Assembly: GCA_025200525.1 (NCBI GenBank)
Contig: CM045763.1
Coordinates: 66,599,018 to 66,663,017, forward strand
Length of the DNA stretch: 64,000 nucleotides
Reading direction: 5' to 3'
From: Camellia lanceoleosa
Taxonomy: Eukaryota > Streptophyta > Magnoliopsida > Ericales > Theaceae
The notes under the pieces are model-generated. The model made no database searches, was not told the origin of the DNA, and worked only from the letters and a program-made list of their open reading frames with translations. Each line of letters starts with the position of its first letter. Within the stretch, counting starts at the first letter, position 1. The translations under genes were made by a program, and so were the position numbers. Positions 11,415-24,168 of the stretch are shown here, one piece after another.

Positions 11415-13573
11415 AAATCTATTTTGTCTTTTTATGACTATTTTGGTCAAAAAGTCTCATTTTAGCTTATACCAAACGAAGGCTAAGACTCTAAACATTT
11501 TTTTAATCCAAAAAAAAAATAGGTTTTTTATTTTTTGTGTTTTTAGAAAGAAAAAAATATATATTTTAAGAATTTTTTTTAAGTGCATTTAATTTAAATG
11601 TGCTTAAAAAGTATAATATTTATAAAAATAAAAAATTAAAAATTATCAAATATAAAAAATATAAAAACTAAATAAATTTTTCGTATTCCTGTGTATTATT
11701 GAATTTTTTAAATATTTATTTATAAATATTTTACTTTTAAATACATTTAAGTTATGTGCATGTAAAAAATTAAAATATATATATTTAAAATATTTTTAAA
11801 AATTCACTAAAAAAAAAATCAATCAAAACCAAACAAGGTGATGGCAGATCTACACTCTGTCGCTGTCTTCCTTCCTCACTGTCGTTGTCGTTTGCTTCAC
11901 ACCACTGTCCTTCCCATTTGTTGTCATTACCGTCGACCATTGTTATCTTCCGTCGCTGGCAACATCACTCACATCAACCACCGTCCTCTATCGTCATCAA
12001 CAACACTCATGTTCCTTGTTGTGTTGATTAGTTTATCATTGTTATTTTCTGAAAGTTATGTCATTTTTGTGAGTTTGTAAGTTATGTTATTTGTTTTGAC
12101 ATAAAACTTATTCCTGATGATTTTTAAATAGTGATAAATTTATTATTTTTGTTACTGGAGAAAGGTAAATATATAGTATGGTTAATCTATCAGTAATAAA
12201 TTCATAATTGATTTGTTGAATATGTTGTATACTGTTGGTGAAATTTTATATTGATACAGTGATGAATTTATCACTAATTTGCCATTGTAGAGATGAATAT
12301 GCTAGATGGGTTAATCTATCAGTGATAAACTTATCACTGGAAAACAGACAGATAACAAATGACAAACCCATGATTATGTTAATCTACGACACTAAAGACA
12401 ACTATTTTTTGGTAAGGCATTCCTTTTTCTCTTCATCATCATCTTCATCTTCATCTTCATTATCTCTCTCTCTCTCTCTCATTCTTCTTCTTCTTCTTTT
12501 CATTCTTCTATTTTTTTTTGTCACCATCAAATTTAAGGAGGTAATGATAGTAGTAATATAGTGGACATTAACGTTATTTTTGCTAAAACATGGTGTCAGG
12601 AATTGGCATTAGAAGAGGTTGCCGGAGGTAATTGTTAAAGGTTGCTGGAGGTGATCGTTGGAGGTTACCGGAGGTTATCATTGGCAGTTGGAAATGATCG
12701 CCAATGGTTAGAAGTATGCGGTGGTAGGTCATGTCAGTAATTTAATGATTGAGTTATTGAATGAGGTGTAGGAAGGATATTTTGGAGATATTTAATAGGT
12801 GAAACAATGAGAAGGACATACAGATGGATAAGTCCAGTTAATAGGACTGGCCCATAAGGCGATCCAATAATCATGATATTTTTATTTATCGTATTTATCT
12901 CTAAAATTATAGATAGTCTATTTTAAAAGTATATTTATTGTCAATTTTTTTAAGAAAAAAATGCAATAAAATGGAAAAAGATTATTATTGAATCAAAATA
13001 ATTTTTTTTCATGGATAATATATATTGCGGGTCTTACAAAATGAACGGTTTGAATTATCGAAATAGAACCCGTGATGGGCCTTATAAGCCCTTAAAGTTC
13101 TATCATGTTGAAATCTCAACATCAGAAAACCTAATTCAATATATAATATGATTATTATAATCACCTTGTTTGGTTTTGATTGTTGTTTTTTTAAATTATT
13201 TTTTTTAGTGAATTTTAAATATATTTTTTTATTTTTTACATGCACGTAACTTAAATGTATCTAAAAAGTAAAATATTTATAAATAAATATTTAAAAAATT
13301 CAATAAATACACAAGAATACGAAAAATATATTTAGTTTTTATATTTTTTATATTTGATAATTTTTTTTATTTATAAAATTATACTTTTTAAGTACATTTA
13401 AATTAAATGCACTTAAAAAAAATTCTTAAAAAAAAATTTATTCTAAAAACACAAAAAATAAAAAACCTAATTTTTTTTTGAAATATAAAATGTTTAGGGT
13501 CTTAGCCTTCGTTTGGCATAAGCTAAAATGAGACTTTTTGACTAAAATAGTCACAAAAAGATAAAATAGATCT
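11415..13573. repeat. Long inverted repeat: ~410 bp arms around a ~1.3 kb spacer
   Basis: The left arm, about 11415-11840, reappears reverse-complemented at about 13163-13573. Matching phrases include CCAAACGAAGGCTAAGAC (left) against GTCTTAGCCTTCGTTTGG (right), and CCAAACAAGGTGAT against ATCACCTTGTTTGG at the inner ends. The spacer 11841-13162 has no recognisable coding sequence. It could be a foldback transposon or two inverted copies of one MITE. Confidence 0.6.
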
Positions 13574-13667
13574 GAGATTGTATCAATGGTGCATACATCG
13601 ACGGTGGCGATAATTGATAAACGGTGGCGGCAAGCGAATAACCACGTTGGTGGGGTGGATGACAACG

Positions 13668-16287
13668 TGTCACGACCCAAACCCACCCCTATAGGTTTAG
13701 CATCGTAACCGGCCAGTGATCCTTGGATTACCGTAGGCCTCTGAACATATAAGCATAGAATAAGGGGTTAGCGGAAGAAAATACATAAATATAGTTGTCC
13801 AATGAGCTGTGCTGACTTATATGAAATAGAATATTTTAAAACTTTATATACATAGTCAAAAGTCAATCATACATTATACCCATATACATAAAAGTATCTG
13901 AAGTACCGCCAACAGAATTACATCAAGTCATATATATACACAGAACCAACAAAACTAGAACACAGGACACTTCGGGAACCTCCACGTGAGGCACAATGAT
14001 TGGCTGACAACAGAACACAGATCCAGACAAAAGTCTTTAGACTTGATCTCCAGAATACATATATATATACAAAGAGTAAGCTAAAGCTCAGTGAATAACA
14101 TTAAGGTAAAGGGGTTAGTGAATGAAATCCGAACATATCATAAGCGGAAAACAGATCATAGCATAATCATCCCCATATCAGAACATAATAATGGTACATC
14201 CCATAGAACATATCACAGAACAGAACGTCTTCTGACTAGAGTAATCGGTTCCGGATACCGATTAAACACATATCACCACAATGAAGTGGCTAACGAGATC
14301 TCGTAATTACTTGTATGTCATGGACCCGCATTTTCATGCCGTTCTCCATGACTTGGGACTATCTATGGATGCCATAATAGATTTCAAACTTGGGATGTTC
14401 GTTCACATAAACAGATATCATATCAGAAATTAGAACTTCTCATATTTCATTTGGAACGTAATTTATATGAATGTATCTTTACAATAACGTTACTCATAGT
14501 GGTTCCGGTAAGCGGTCAATCAATCCTCGAGTCTTGACCTACAATCACAAAATACATAACACAAGCATGTCTTAACATTACACATTCGAGTGGCCATGAA
14601 GGCTTAGCTTTCATTATACTGGTTCTTATTCTTTTTTTACCACATTGCCTAAAACACACACACTTGCAGTCTCATAACTTAGTACATTCATTCCTTAGTG
14701 TGTTTCTAATCCATAATCTCCTTAATATGGCTTAATTAAGGCTTAGGAATGCCTAAGATGCAATGAGGATGCTAAAACATGCCTTGGAACACTTGGTAAA
14801 ATTTTTTGAAAATAAGGTTCTCGCTCAAGCGTAGACTTCCTCGCTCGAGTGGACATGCAAAATGAGAGGGGCCGCTCGAGCGTGACTTCCTCCGCTCGAG
14901 CGACCTACAAACTTGGAAAAAGTACTGGTTGGTCAAAATCCACACTCGCGCTACAACTCCCACGCTCGAACGTATCGACAACATGCAAAGGGTTCACTCG
15001 AGCGTCCAAGTGGTCGCTCGAGCGGAGAGCTCATCGAAAAAAAAATCGAGAGCTTCAGATTCTCCGCCGAGCGCAGTTTCCTCACTCGGAATTTGTAAAA
15101 TTCTGGGTTTTTCAAAACAGGGTTTGAGCTTCAAAATATGATTTTAATGGCTATACTCATGCAAAGCTTGATCAAAACACTTGGAAGGCCTTTCTAAAAC
15201 ACAATTACATGATCACTCTCAAACATTTATCTCAAAACTCATGGATTTAGCAAATTTGAACTCCAAAGCTCATGCATGGAAGATTTTCAAACTCCTTTCT
15301 TTTGTTCTACAAAACATGCAATAAAAACCATAAGTTCATGAAATTTTGAAGCATGAAACATGATAATTTCTTGAAGATAATGAGTAAAACTTACATGCAT
15401 GCAAAGATTTCAAGAGCAAGACCCAAGACATGAGTGAATAAGGTATAATCCTCCATAAACATGCACACAAGCCATTTTCTTACTCAAAACCCAACTTCAC
15501 TTCAAATTCTAGTAATTGATTCACCAATTTCTTAGTACAAGATGCATGGAAGGTTGTCTACAAAAGAATAGGCTCTAGACTCTTACCTAGCTTCTTGATT
15601 TCGATCAATGAAAGATGGTCCTCCTAATTTCCTTCTTCTTCTTCAACCTCAAGAGCTCACTCTCTCACGCTTTAGTTACACTCTCCCTCTCACACAAGAG
15701 ACCAAAGAGGCAACCTACCACACCCCCTGACTCAGCTGAATATACACAACACACACCTCACTTTGAGCACCATACACGTGCACACACATGCACACTTCCA
15801 ACATACACACATGGGTTTTAATCCTCTACACTCAACACCACAAAATGCCTCAACACATTATACACTCAATCACATCTTGGATCATTAATAGGATTAGATT
15901 AGGTACCAATCATGCATTATTTAAATCAAACATAAGTAACCTTAATTTATTCAGGTTAGCGTGAAATTCAATTAATCCAAATAAGTTCCCATCAAGGTTC
16001 AATTTAATCACATGCGATTTTTACCGAACCGAATCAATTCTTAATAAAATTTGCCATGGTGTTATAAAATTTCCAAATAACACGTTGATGTAATTAATTT
16101 CGATTTCGGATGCCGATAAGGCTTTCAATTTACATTTTAAAGTGGAAGCCAAACAGATATTTCTACACGTAACAGATAGGAGGCCAAAATCATGTAAAAT
16201 TCCATAATAATCCCATAATTTATTTTATCCGCTAAATTGACATCCTTGATTATTGACTAATGGCTAATTGTGGGTCAGGTTATTCTG
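13668..16287 (-). repeat. Element A 3' LTR
   Basis: About 2.6 kb that closely matches 20462-24163. On minus it starts at a mutated border (CAGAATAACC, where the partner has TGTAATAACC) and ends TGACA. It contains the CGCTCGAGCG palindrome array at 14818-15085. Relative to it the 5' LTR has lost about 40 bp near 22427 and gained the 1.1 kb insert. Confidence 0.85.
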
Positions 16288-16300
16288 ATCTCCACCTTAA
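16288..16300 (-). other. Element A polypurine tract
   Basis: On the minus strand AAGGTGGAGAT directly precedes the 3' LTR, where second-strand DNA synthesis is primed in LTR retrotransposons. Confidence 0.55.
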
Positions 16301-19080
16301 AAAATTTGGTCCTCCAAACTTGAGTTAACATATGTTAGAAATACAACTTCAACTCTTTACAAAACAGAAGCATAACCAGATTCATAAACCTGTTCATGAT
16401 TCAATCTCAACCTTAGCTTGTATAGAAACAGACTCATAAATTAGATACAGAGATTAGGGTTCGTATCAAAACAGAATCCTATACACATTCAGATTTTTGT
16501 CCAGAACAGATTCAGATACATATTCATTTTCATATTCTTGTCGAGATCATACACAAATGTCACAAGTCTGCTTAAGCATGCGTGGTGCATTCATTAGCAC
16601 TAACAGGAATCTGGTCTGAGCAGAATCACGGACATGGCGGTCTGAGCAGAATCTGAGACATAGTAGATCTGAGCAGTCTGAGCGTGATGGTTATGAATAA
16701 CCAGTTCCATAAAAGAACCTCCAAATCTGGGAACAGAGAACAGATAAGTTGACCCCCCCATAACGAGGCCTCCGGTACGGGTAACAGAGTGTAGACAGAT
16801 ATAAGTTTCATAAAGGAACCTCCAATACCGGGTAACAGCCAACAGATATCACATAATACCAAAAGTTACACAAATACATATCAGAGATTGGACAATCATT
16901 CATTGCATAACACACAATATTTCAGAAAACAGATCCCTTTTAGACACACAGAAAATAAATACAGTTGAACACCACTTTACTACGTTATTACTCACATTAC
17001 TTATATCAAGTATTTATCGGGGTCATAGGTTCGCACTGTTTCCATTTTTATAAGTGATTTCCCCCGTTAAGTTACATAGATTTGATTTATTCATTTCCGA
17101 GTCATTCATTCGGTCTTTGTTCAGCTTGGTTTTCAATTCGGTAATCCATTACAGTTAGTCCAGGTCATCCGAAGTATAGCAGAAATACCAGGCAATTTCG
17201 TACATTAACCCCATAGCAGTAAATGAAATTCCGAAGTAATCATTCATATACTACTCATCAGCCTCAGTTTCCACAGATTCAATCGTACTATATGTCAATA
17301 CAGAAGCAATCCTACTGACTACATATACCCCCAGGTAGTTAGAGTTTATAATCAAACCAGTCTGTTGTCACAAATCTCATCAGTTTTGAGGTACAGAAAC
17401 ACCAAAGCAATCATTCACTAGTTAAACCAGTTCATGGTCAAAACGGTAATACCGAGTAATTATTCACATGTCATATATACAGTATTCCAATATTCTCCAA
17501 GCATAAGTTACCCAATTCCATAATCCCATTCGCGTGTTTTCCCAATCGGTTATAGGCATATGGTAAGAAGCTATTCGTAATCACATAGTCTACTGTTGAC
17601 GGTTCACATTCTTCCTAAGTGTTCAAGATTGATTCTAGTTCTCATTCAGTTAGTTCCTTTAGCAACATGGCCCTGTTATTCAATCGTAAGTAATTCACAA
17701 TCCCCTATAATGTAATCAAATTAGATAGTAGCTCTCAATAAGGGTCTCCTCAGATCAATTCAATGAAAGTTCAACCAGGTCATTTTAAATAAAAGTTTAA
17801 AGCGTGAGTCATCAAACAGAAGTTCCACTAGTTAAGCAAGGGTCTCATCAAACCACGGTTCTATCAGGTTAGATCAGGTAAAAGTTCCATCCTTATCATC
17901 TCCAATCGAGGTACCTTAGTTCTAAGTTCATTAATTCTTAAAGTCATATCAGAGTCATGTATCATAGTAATTCATGTCAAAGTGTTTCAGGTCTTATACA
18001 ATGTGTTTCCTCCCAATAATTTTCTGAGTAAATGCCAGCATGCGATTATTCACATCGAGAGGTAAGCATTACTGTCAATATAGCAATTTCCCAAATAAGT
18101 TTTTCATGTAAGCATAAGGTACACAATAGCAGATTGTTATTCAGAAGTTTCAAATTGGCATACAGTCATTAAAGCATGGGCTCACTGGTCTAGTCAAACA
18201 ATCTTGTCAATGTTCAACAATCACAGTCCACAGTTTAGAGGTTATCACATGGGGTCTTTACTTAGTTATACAATCCCAGAGTCGTAGTCCCAATGGTCAA
18301 ATTATCAAAACAAATAACATATCAATCATTTTGAGCAACGGTACAGTCATATATGTGTACATCCAAAGTCTAATAACATCCACAAGCATAATTATGCATA
18401 TACATAAGTCCAAACATTCTTCATAGCATAGGTAGTTGTTAAACAAAAAGGTCTAAAGCGTCACACATAGTTCATATCAGGCAGTAGGTCTCAAAGTGTA
18501 CAAGCAAGGACATATGTATACGGACACGAGTCTAGAATCACTTATCGTTTAGGCATTCATTCGCAAATTCGTAAACAAAGGTTCATTCTTCTAACCTGAC
18601 ATAAGTTCTCAATTTCAAAAGTTCCACACATGATGGTTCACGTATATAATTCGAGTTCATGGGTCTAATCATTCAATGATATCAGTCAATATATAACGGT
18701 TCAGTTCAAGTCACGGTCATACAGATTTCCTAAACTATAGTCAATCATGATGTGTTCCCATGTTCAATAGTTCTAGCATAGTTCAAAGGTCATGCCTAAC
18801 AGTTCATATTGTATTTTGCAATACGGTACAAGGATTTAACCCAGCAAGTTCTCGTTGTCCATAAGTCTCAACATTTTCCAAAGCTCAGGTAATTTGTTAT
18901 AGGGCTTCGGGCATCTCACATAAAATTAGCAAGTTTTCGAGGCAGTCAATAACTAGAGGTTCATGATTCTCATAATTCAATTGGTTCAATTAACATGTCC
19001 ACAATCTATATCAAGTTAAGGAATGTACACTTCCACAAAAATTCCCATATAAACTATTGCACATAGTTAAGGTAATACCT
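16301..19080 (-). other. Element A internal region without recognisable coding sequence
   Basis: This occupies the place of protease, RT, RNase H and integrase but shows no conserved motif and no long open frame. Around 16610-16690 there are tandem TCTGAGCAG units, and imperfectly repeated phrases occur near 16690-16860. It is either extreme decay or the filler of a gag-only derivative. Confidence 0.55.
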
Positions 19081-19117
19081 GCGTCAGTTGTTTCCGTGTT
19101 CCGAGCATTTTCTAGAA

Positions 19118-20091
19118 CTAGGGTGTAGAAACAGAACCAGTCGTACTAGCATTAGGCCTAGTGTTGTTCGAATGAGTTCGCGGGCAAGATTTAGCCAAGT
19201 GCCCTCTCTGACCACATCTAAAACAAGCCCCTGATAAGTGGTGACAAATGCCCCAATGTTGTTTCCCACATTCTTTACAAATGGGTATACCATTGTTCAC
19301 ATTGCTTCCCCGACTCTCTTTGTTCACAATTATTGCCCTAGATTTTTCATTCACAGGGTCATCGAATTACTAATCATTTCAACTTTCTGTTTCTTCTGTT
19401 TTGCTCTTTCTGATTCAGTTGACAATGTTGATTTTGATATTTTCAAGGCTGCTATGTTTGCCTCGGACATTAAGGCCCTATCAAGAACGTTCACGTACTT
19501 TGGCAATTTTAAGATGCCAACTCGATCGAACACATCTAAGTCAAGCCCACCTTCAAATTTTCTAGCCTTTTTGTAGTCAGTGTTTATCATGTGGGGTGTA
19601 TAACGGGCTAACTCAGTAAATTTTGTTTCATATTCGGCCATAGTCATATTGCCTTGTCTTAGTTGTTCAAATTTAGATACTTTTCTATCTCGGATGTATT
19701 GGGGAAAATATTTTTCGAAGAAAATTTCTTTAAATCTATCCTATGTCACACACTCATTATCATTTCATACTAGCATCCACCATCTCCTAGCTTCTTCTTT
19801 AAGTGTGAATGTTGCCAACAAAACCTTATGTGCCTCAGTACACGGAAATACTTCAAATATTTTCTCAGTGTCTAAGACCCAAGCCTTAGCTTTCAACAGT
19901 TTAATACCCCCCTGAAATTTTGGTGGTTTCATCTTATTATATTTATGTGTCAGTGTTATCACATCATAATTAGTTGGTTCAGGTACATGTATTTGCCCTT
20001 GTTGCTGTTGTTTTAGATTTTCGGTTAAGGCTTCAACCATTCTTTCTAACCGGCTAATTCTAGCGTCAGAAGATTCAGATTTGTCTACATT
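19118..20091 (-). pseudogene. gag: Element A gag (capsid and zinc knuckle), decayed
   Basis: Fragments in several frames match Tekay-type Gag: a Gln-rich N-terminus, MKPPKFQGG, WVLDTEKIFEVFPC, KEEARRWWMLV (19765-20040), then YETKFTELARYTPHM and KYVNVLDRALMSEANIAAL (19351-19647), then a zinc-knuckle region with CKECGKQHWGICHH and CFRCGQRGHLAKSCP, a CCHC finger (19118-19354). The retrotransposon Gag packages element RNA. The frames are joined only through frameshifts and stops. The same order and motifs occur in element B. Confidence 0.85.
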
Positions 20092-20446
20092 TCATGTCCT
20101 TTCCATTGTCTACACATAAACAGGGTGATTATCAATATAGGGAAAGTTCTCACTGATTTCACATTTCATTTTTCACTTCGAATCAAACAGTTCGTCATTT
20201 TATTTCAATGCAAATATATTCACATAGGTCACGTAGTCTTTTACGTTCATAGGGTCACGTTTACAAGAATTACACGTTCAATATTGGAACTGACATTACA
20301 TGTTATTTCACATAACTCATAGATTCATTTTATTTCATTTTCAATTTAGATATGTTCATACACTAAAACATGATAATGGCACCCCCCTATTTCATTTCTA
20401 GGACATCCTATAGCTCATATGGACTCGTGTGTGCGGTATAACTCGT

Positions 20447-20458
20447 GCTCTGATACCA
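20447..20458 (-). other. Element A primer binding site (tRNA-iMet)
   Basis: On the minus strand TGGTATCAGAGC lies 3 nt downstream of the 5' LTR end. It complements the 3' end of plant initiator tRNA-Met, the usual primer of chromoviruses. Confidence 0.9.
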
Positions 20459-20649
20459 CTCTGTCACGACCCAAACCCGCCTCTATAGGTTTAGCATCGT
20501 AATCGGCCAGTAATCCTTGGATTACCGAAGGTCTTTGAACAGATAGGCATATAATAAGGGGCTAACGGAAGCAAATACATAAATATAGTTGTCCAATGAG
20601 CCGTGCTGACTTATATGAAACAGAATATTTTAAAACTTTATATACATAG

Positions 20650-21765
20650 TGATTAAGGCCGAAATGTACATCATTAAGGCCGTTAATTAGAATCTCTTAA
20701 CTATACTTGCTGGTCAAACTGTATACTTTATGTGTGTTGAATGTCAATTAGGTTGTACATTGTCGGAGCATGAAATGGGCAAAAAGACAGAATTTGGATA
20801 GAGTTGACTTTTCCGCACGTGCGTTGACTTTTTCCACACATGCGTTGACTTTCCCGCACGTGCATTGACTTTTTCTGGAAAATTCAAACCGATGTTTTAA
20901 ACCTGTTTGGAAGTGAATATAAGTATAAAAAGGCAAGGAAAAGGCCTTTCTAGGGGTTTGAACTTTTTTTGACCTAAAGGGAGAGGCTAGGGTTTGGAAA
21001 TGAAGGAGAAACAAATGCTTCAAGCATGTCTCCCGTGGTGGTTCCTTCTCCATCTACCTCCTTCCACTCCTCCACGAGTGGCTAATCTCCTTTTTTAGGG
21101 TTTTGATGAAACCCTAGTCATGTAATTATTTTGTTTTTTTGTTTTTTTTTTTTAATTATGTAAAGGTTTGAACAATTGTTTGGTGATTTAGAAGTTCATA
21201 TATATATTTTTCATTATTTCTTCGAATATTTGACTTTCTGTGATTGTTGAATGTTATCCATACATGAGTTTTTTATTCCTTCACATTTAAGGTATGAGAC
21301 GAACCATGCTACGAGGAACGAGTCGTATCACTACCTTAGTTTAGAGTGAATGATTCGTATTACTTGAGATAGTTCGTGCTCGTACATTAAATGTGATGAT
21401 TTTCTTGTTAAATGCTTTGAACTTGTAGTTACAAAGTATTATTTCATTCGAACCATAGCATAATTAATTTCAATTGGAAACCCTAATTACGTGGCTAGTG
21501 GTGGACTCTTTGCCCTAGTTTTTCCCCCAATTCAGTAAATCTAATTTCATTTATTATTGATAATTTAATTCCCTAGTTTAATTTATTCGTTGTTAAATTA
21601 GGTTATGATCATTCAATCTTTTTATCAAAATTAATTTAGGAATTTAACAATTAAATTAGTTTAATTTCACAAAAGTCCCTGTGGATTGATACCTGGACTT
21701 GCCATTATTCTAAAAGAATTTGGTATAGTTTAGTATTTAATTTTGGTGTGTTCAACGACCCATCA
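20650..21765 (+). mobile_element. Insert in element A 5' LTR, probable solo LTR of another family
   Basis: This 1,116 bp is absent from the other LTR of element A. It begins TGATTAAGG and ends GACCCATCA, the TG...CA form of an LTR. On the plus strand it has a TATA box (TATAAAAAGG, 20924-20933) preceded by four 20 bp repeats with TTGACT. A clear target duplication is not visible (CATAG against AAAAG), so the solo LTR call is provisional. Confidence 0.55.
20804..20876 (+). promoter_or_regulatory. Four W-box repeats at 20 bp spacing with G-boxes
   Basis: TTGACT occurs at 20804, 20824, 20844 and 20865. CACGTG lies between copies at 20816-20821 and 20857-20862, with a diverged CACATG in the middle unit. 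W-boxes bind WRKY factors and G-boxes bind bZIP/bHLH factors. The array lies about 50 bp upstream of the TATA box, as expected of an LTR enhancer. Confidence 0.55.
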
Positions 21766-24168
21766 AAAAGTCAATCATACATTATACCCACACACATAAA
21801 AGTATCTGAAGTACAGCCAACAGAATTACATCAAGTCATATATATACATAGAACCAACAGAACTAGAACACTTCGGGAACCTCCGCGTGAGGCACAGTGG
21901 TTGGCTGACAACAGAACACAGATCTAGACAAAAGTCTTCAGACTCGATCTCCAGAATGCTTACCTATACATATATATATACAAAGAGTGAGTTAAAACCT
22001 AGTGAATAACATTAAGGTAAAGAGGTTAGTGAACGAAATCCAAACATATCATAAGCGGAAAACAGATCATAACATAATCATCCCTATATCAGAACATAAT
22101 AATGGCACATCCCATAGAACATATCACAGAACAGAACGTCTTCCGATTAGAGTAATCGGTTCCGGATACCGATTAAACACATATCACCACAATGAAGTGG
22201 CTAACGAGATCTCGTAATTACTTGTATGTCATGGATCCGCATTTTCATGCCGTCCCCTATGACTTGAGACTATCTATGGATGCCATAATGGATTTCAAAC
22301 TTGGGATGTTCATTCACATAAACAGATATCATATAAGAAATTAGAACTTATCATATTTCATTTGGAACGTAATTCATATGAACGTATCTTTACAATAACG
22401 TTACTCATAGTGGTTCCGGTAAGCGGCACAAGTATGTCTTAACATTACACATTCGAGTGGCCATGAAGGCTTAGCTTTCATTACATTGGTTCTTATTCTT
22501 TCTTACCACATTGCCTAAAACACACACACACTTGCAGTCTCATAACTTAGTACATTCATTCATTAGTGTGTTTCTAATCCATAACCTCCTTAATATGGCT
22601 TAATTAAGGCTTAGGAATGCCTAAGATGCAATGAGGATGCCAAAACATGCCTTGGAACACTTGGTAAATTTTTTTGAAAATAAGGTCCCTGCTCGAGCAT
22701 AGACTTCCTCGCTCGAGCGAACATGCAAAATGAGAAGGGCCGCTTGAGTGTGACTTCCTCCGCTCGAGCGACCTGCAAACTTGGAAAAAGTACTGGTTGG
22801 TCGAAATCCACGCTCGCATTATAACTCCCATGCTCGAACGTATCGACAACATGCAAAAGGTTCGCTTGAGCGTCCAAGTGGTCGCTCGAGCGGAGAGCTC
22901 ATGTTTGAAAAAAAATACTAAGAGCTCGCATTCTCCGCTCGAGCGTAGGTTTTCTCGCTCGAGCAGACTGTAAAATTCTGGGTTTTTCAAAACAGGGTTT
23001 GAGCTTCAAAATGTGATTTTAATAGCTGTACTCATGCAAAGCTTGATCAAAACACTTGGAAGGCCTTTCTAAAACACAATTACATGATCACTCTCAAACA
23101 TTTAGCTCAAAACTCATGGATTTAGCAAATTTGAACTCCAAAGCTTATGCATGGAAGATTTTCAAACTCCTTTCTTTTGTTCTACAAAACATGCAATGAA
23201 AACCATAAGCTCGTGAAATTTTGAAGCATGAAACATGATAATTTCTTGAAGATGATGAGTAAAACTTACATGCATGCAAATATTTCAAGAGCAAGACCCA
23301 AGACATGAGTGAATAAGATATAATCCTCCATAAACATGCACACAAGCCATTTTCTTGCTCAAAACCCAACTTCACTTCAAATTCTAGTAATTGATTCACC
23401 AATTTCTTAGTACAAGATGCATGGAAGGTTGTCTACAAAAGAATAGGCTCTAAACTCTTACCTAGCTTCTTGATTTTGATCAATGAAAGATGGTCCTCCT
23501 AATTTCCTTCTTCTTCTTCAACCTCAAGAGCTCACTCTCTCACTCTCTAGTTACACTCTCCCTCTCACACAAGAGACCAAAGAGGCAACCTACCACACCC
23601 CCTCACTCAGCTGAATATAAACAACACACACCTCACTTTGAGCACCATACACGTGCACATACATGCACACTTCCAACACACACACATGGGTTTTAATCCC
23701 CTACACTCAACACCACAAAATGCCTCAACACATTATACATTTAATCACATCTTGGATCATTAATAGGATCAGACTAGGTACCAATCATGCATTATTTAAA
23801 TCAAACATAGGTAACCTTAATTTATTCAGGTTAGCGCGAAATTCAATTAATCCAAATTAGTTCTCATCAAGGTTCAATTTAATCATATGCGATTTTTACC
23901 GAACCGAATCAATTCTTAATAAAATTTGCCGTGGTGTTCTAAAATTTCCAAATAACACGTTGATGTAATCAATTTCGATTTCGAATGCTGATAAGGCTTT
24001 CAATTTACATCTTAAAGCAGAATCCAAACAGACATTTCTACACGTAACAGATAGGAGGCCAAAATCATGTAAAATTCCATAATAATCCCATAATTTATTT
24101 TATTCGCTAAATTAACATCCTTGATTACTGACTAATTGCTAATTGCGGGTCGGGGTTATTACACAACG

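Larger units (their letters stand above)
9071..13667. other. AT-rich intergenic region without a recognisable gene
   Basis: No conserved coding sequence was found on either strand; the short open frames are low-complexity. The region contains several MITE- or hairpin-like units listed separately. There is a CT/TTC-rich patch near 12431-12500 and a near-tandem duplication around 10800-11000 (units with TTTTTTAATTTGAAAAACAT and AATAATGTGTTG). The remainder is unstructured AT-rich DNA. Confidence 0.6.
13668..24163 (-). mobile_element. Element A: Tekay-like Ty3/gypsy LTR retrotransposon with gag only
   Basis: The element is flanked by the exact target duplication CAACG (13663-13667 and 24164-24168). 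Read on the minus strand it begins TGTAATAACCCC and ends GGGTTTGGGTCGTGACA, with large LTRs at both ends. A PBS to tRNA-iMet follows the 5' LTR, then decayed gag, then about 2.8 kb with no recognisable pol. Its LTRs are related to those of element B and of the solo LTR at 30303-32658. It is non-autonomous as seen here. Confidence 0.9.
20462..24163 (-). repeat. Element A 5' LTR, interrupted by a 1.1 kb insert
   Basis: On minus it starts TGTAATAACCCC at 24163 and ends TGACA at 20462. Apart from the insert at 20650-21765 it aligns along its length with 13668-16287. The palindrome array lies at 22684-22968. Confidence 0.85.

Noticed and set aside
12235..12561. Ser/Leu-rich open frame
   Set aside because: It covers TCATCATCTTC and CT microsatellite sequence with no conserved motif.
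14849..15141. Overlapping Arg/Ser-rich frames
   Set aside because: They lie over the CGCTCGAGCG array in an LTR; the partner LTR does not keep any of the frames.
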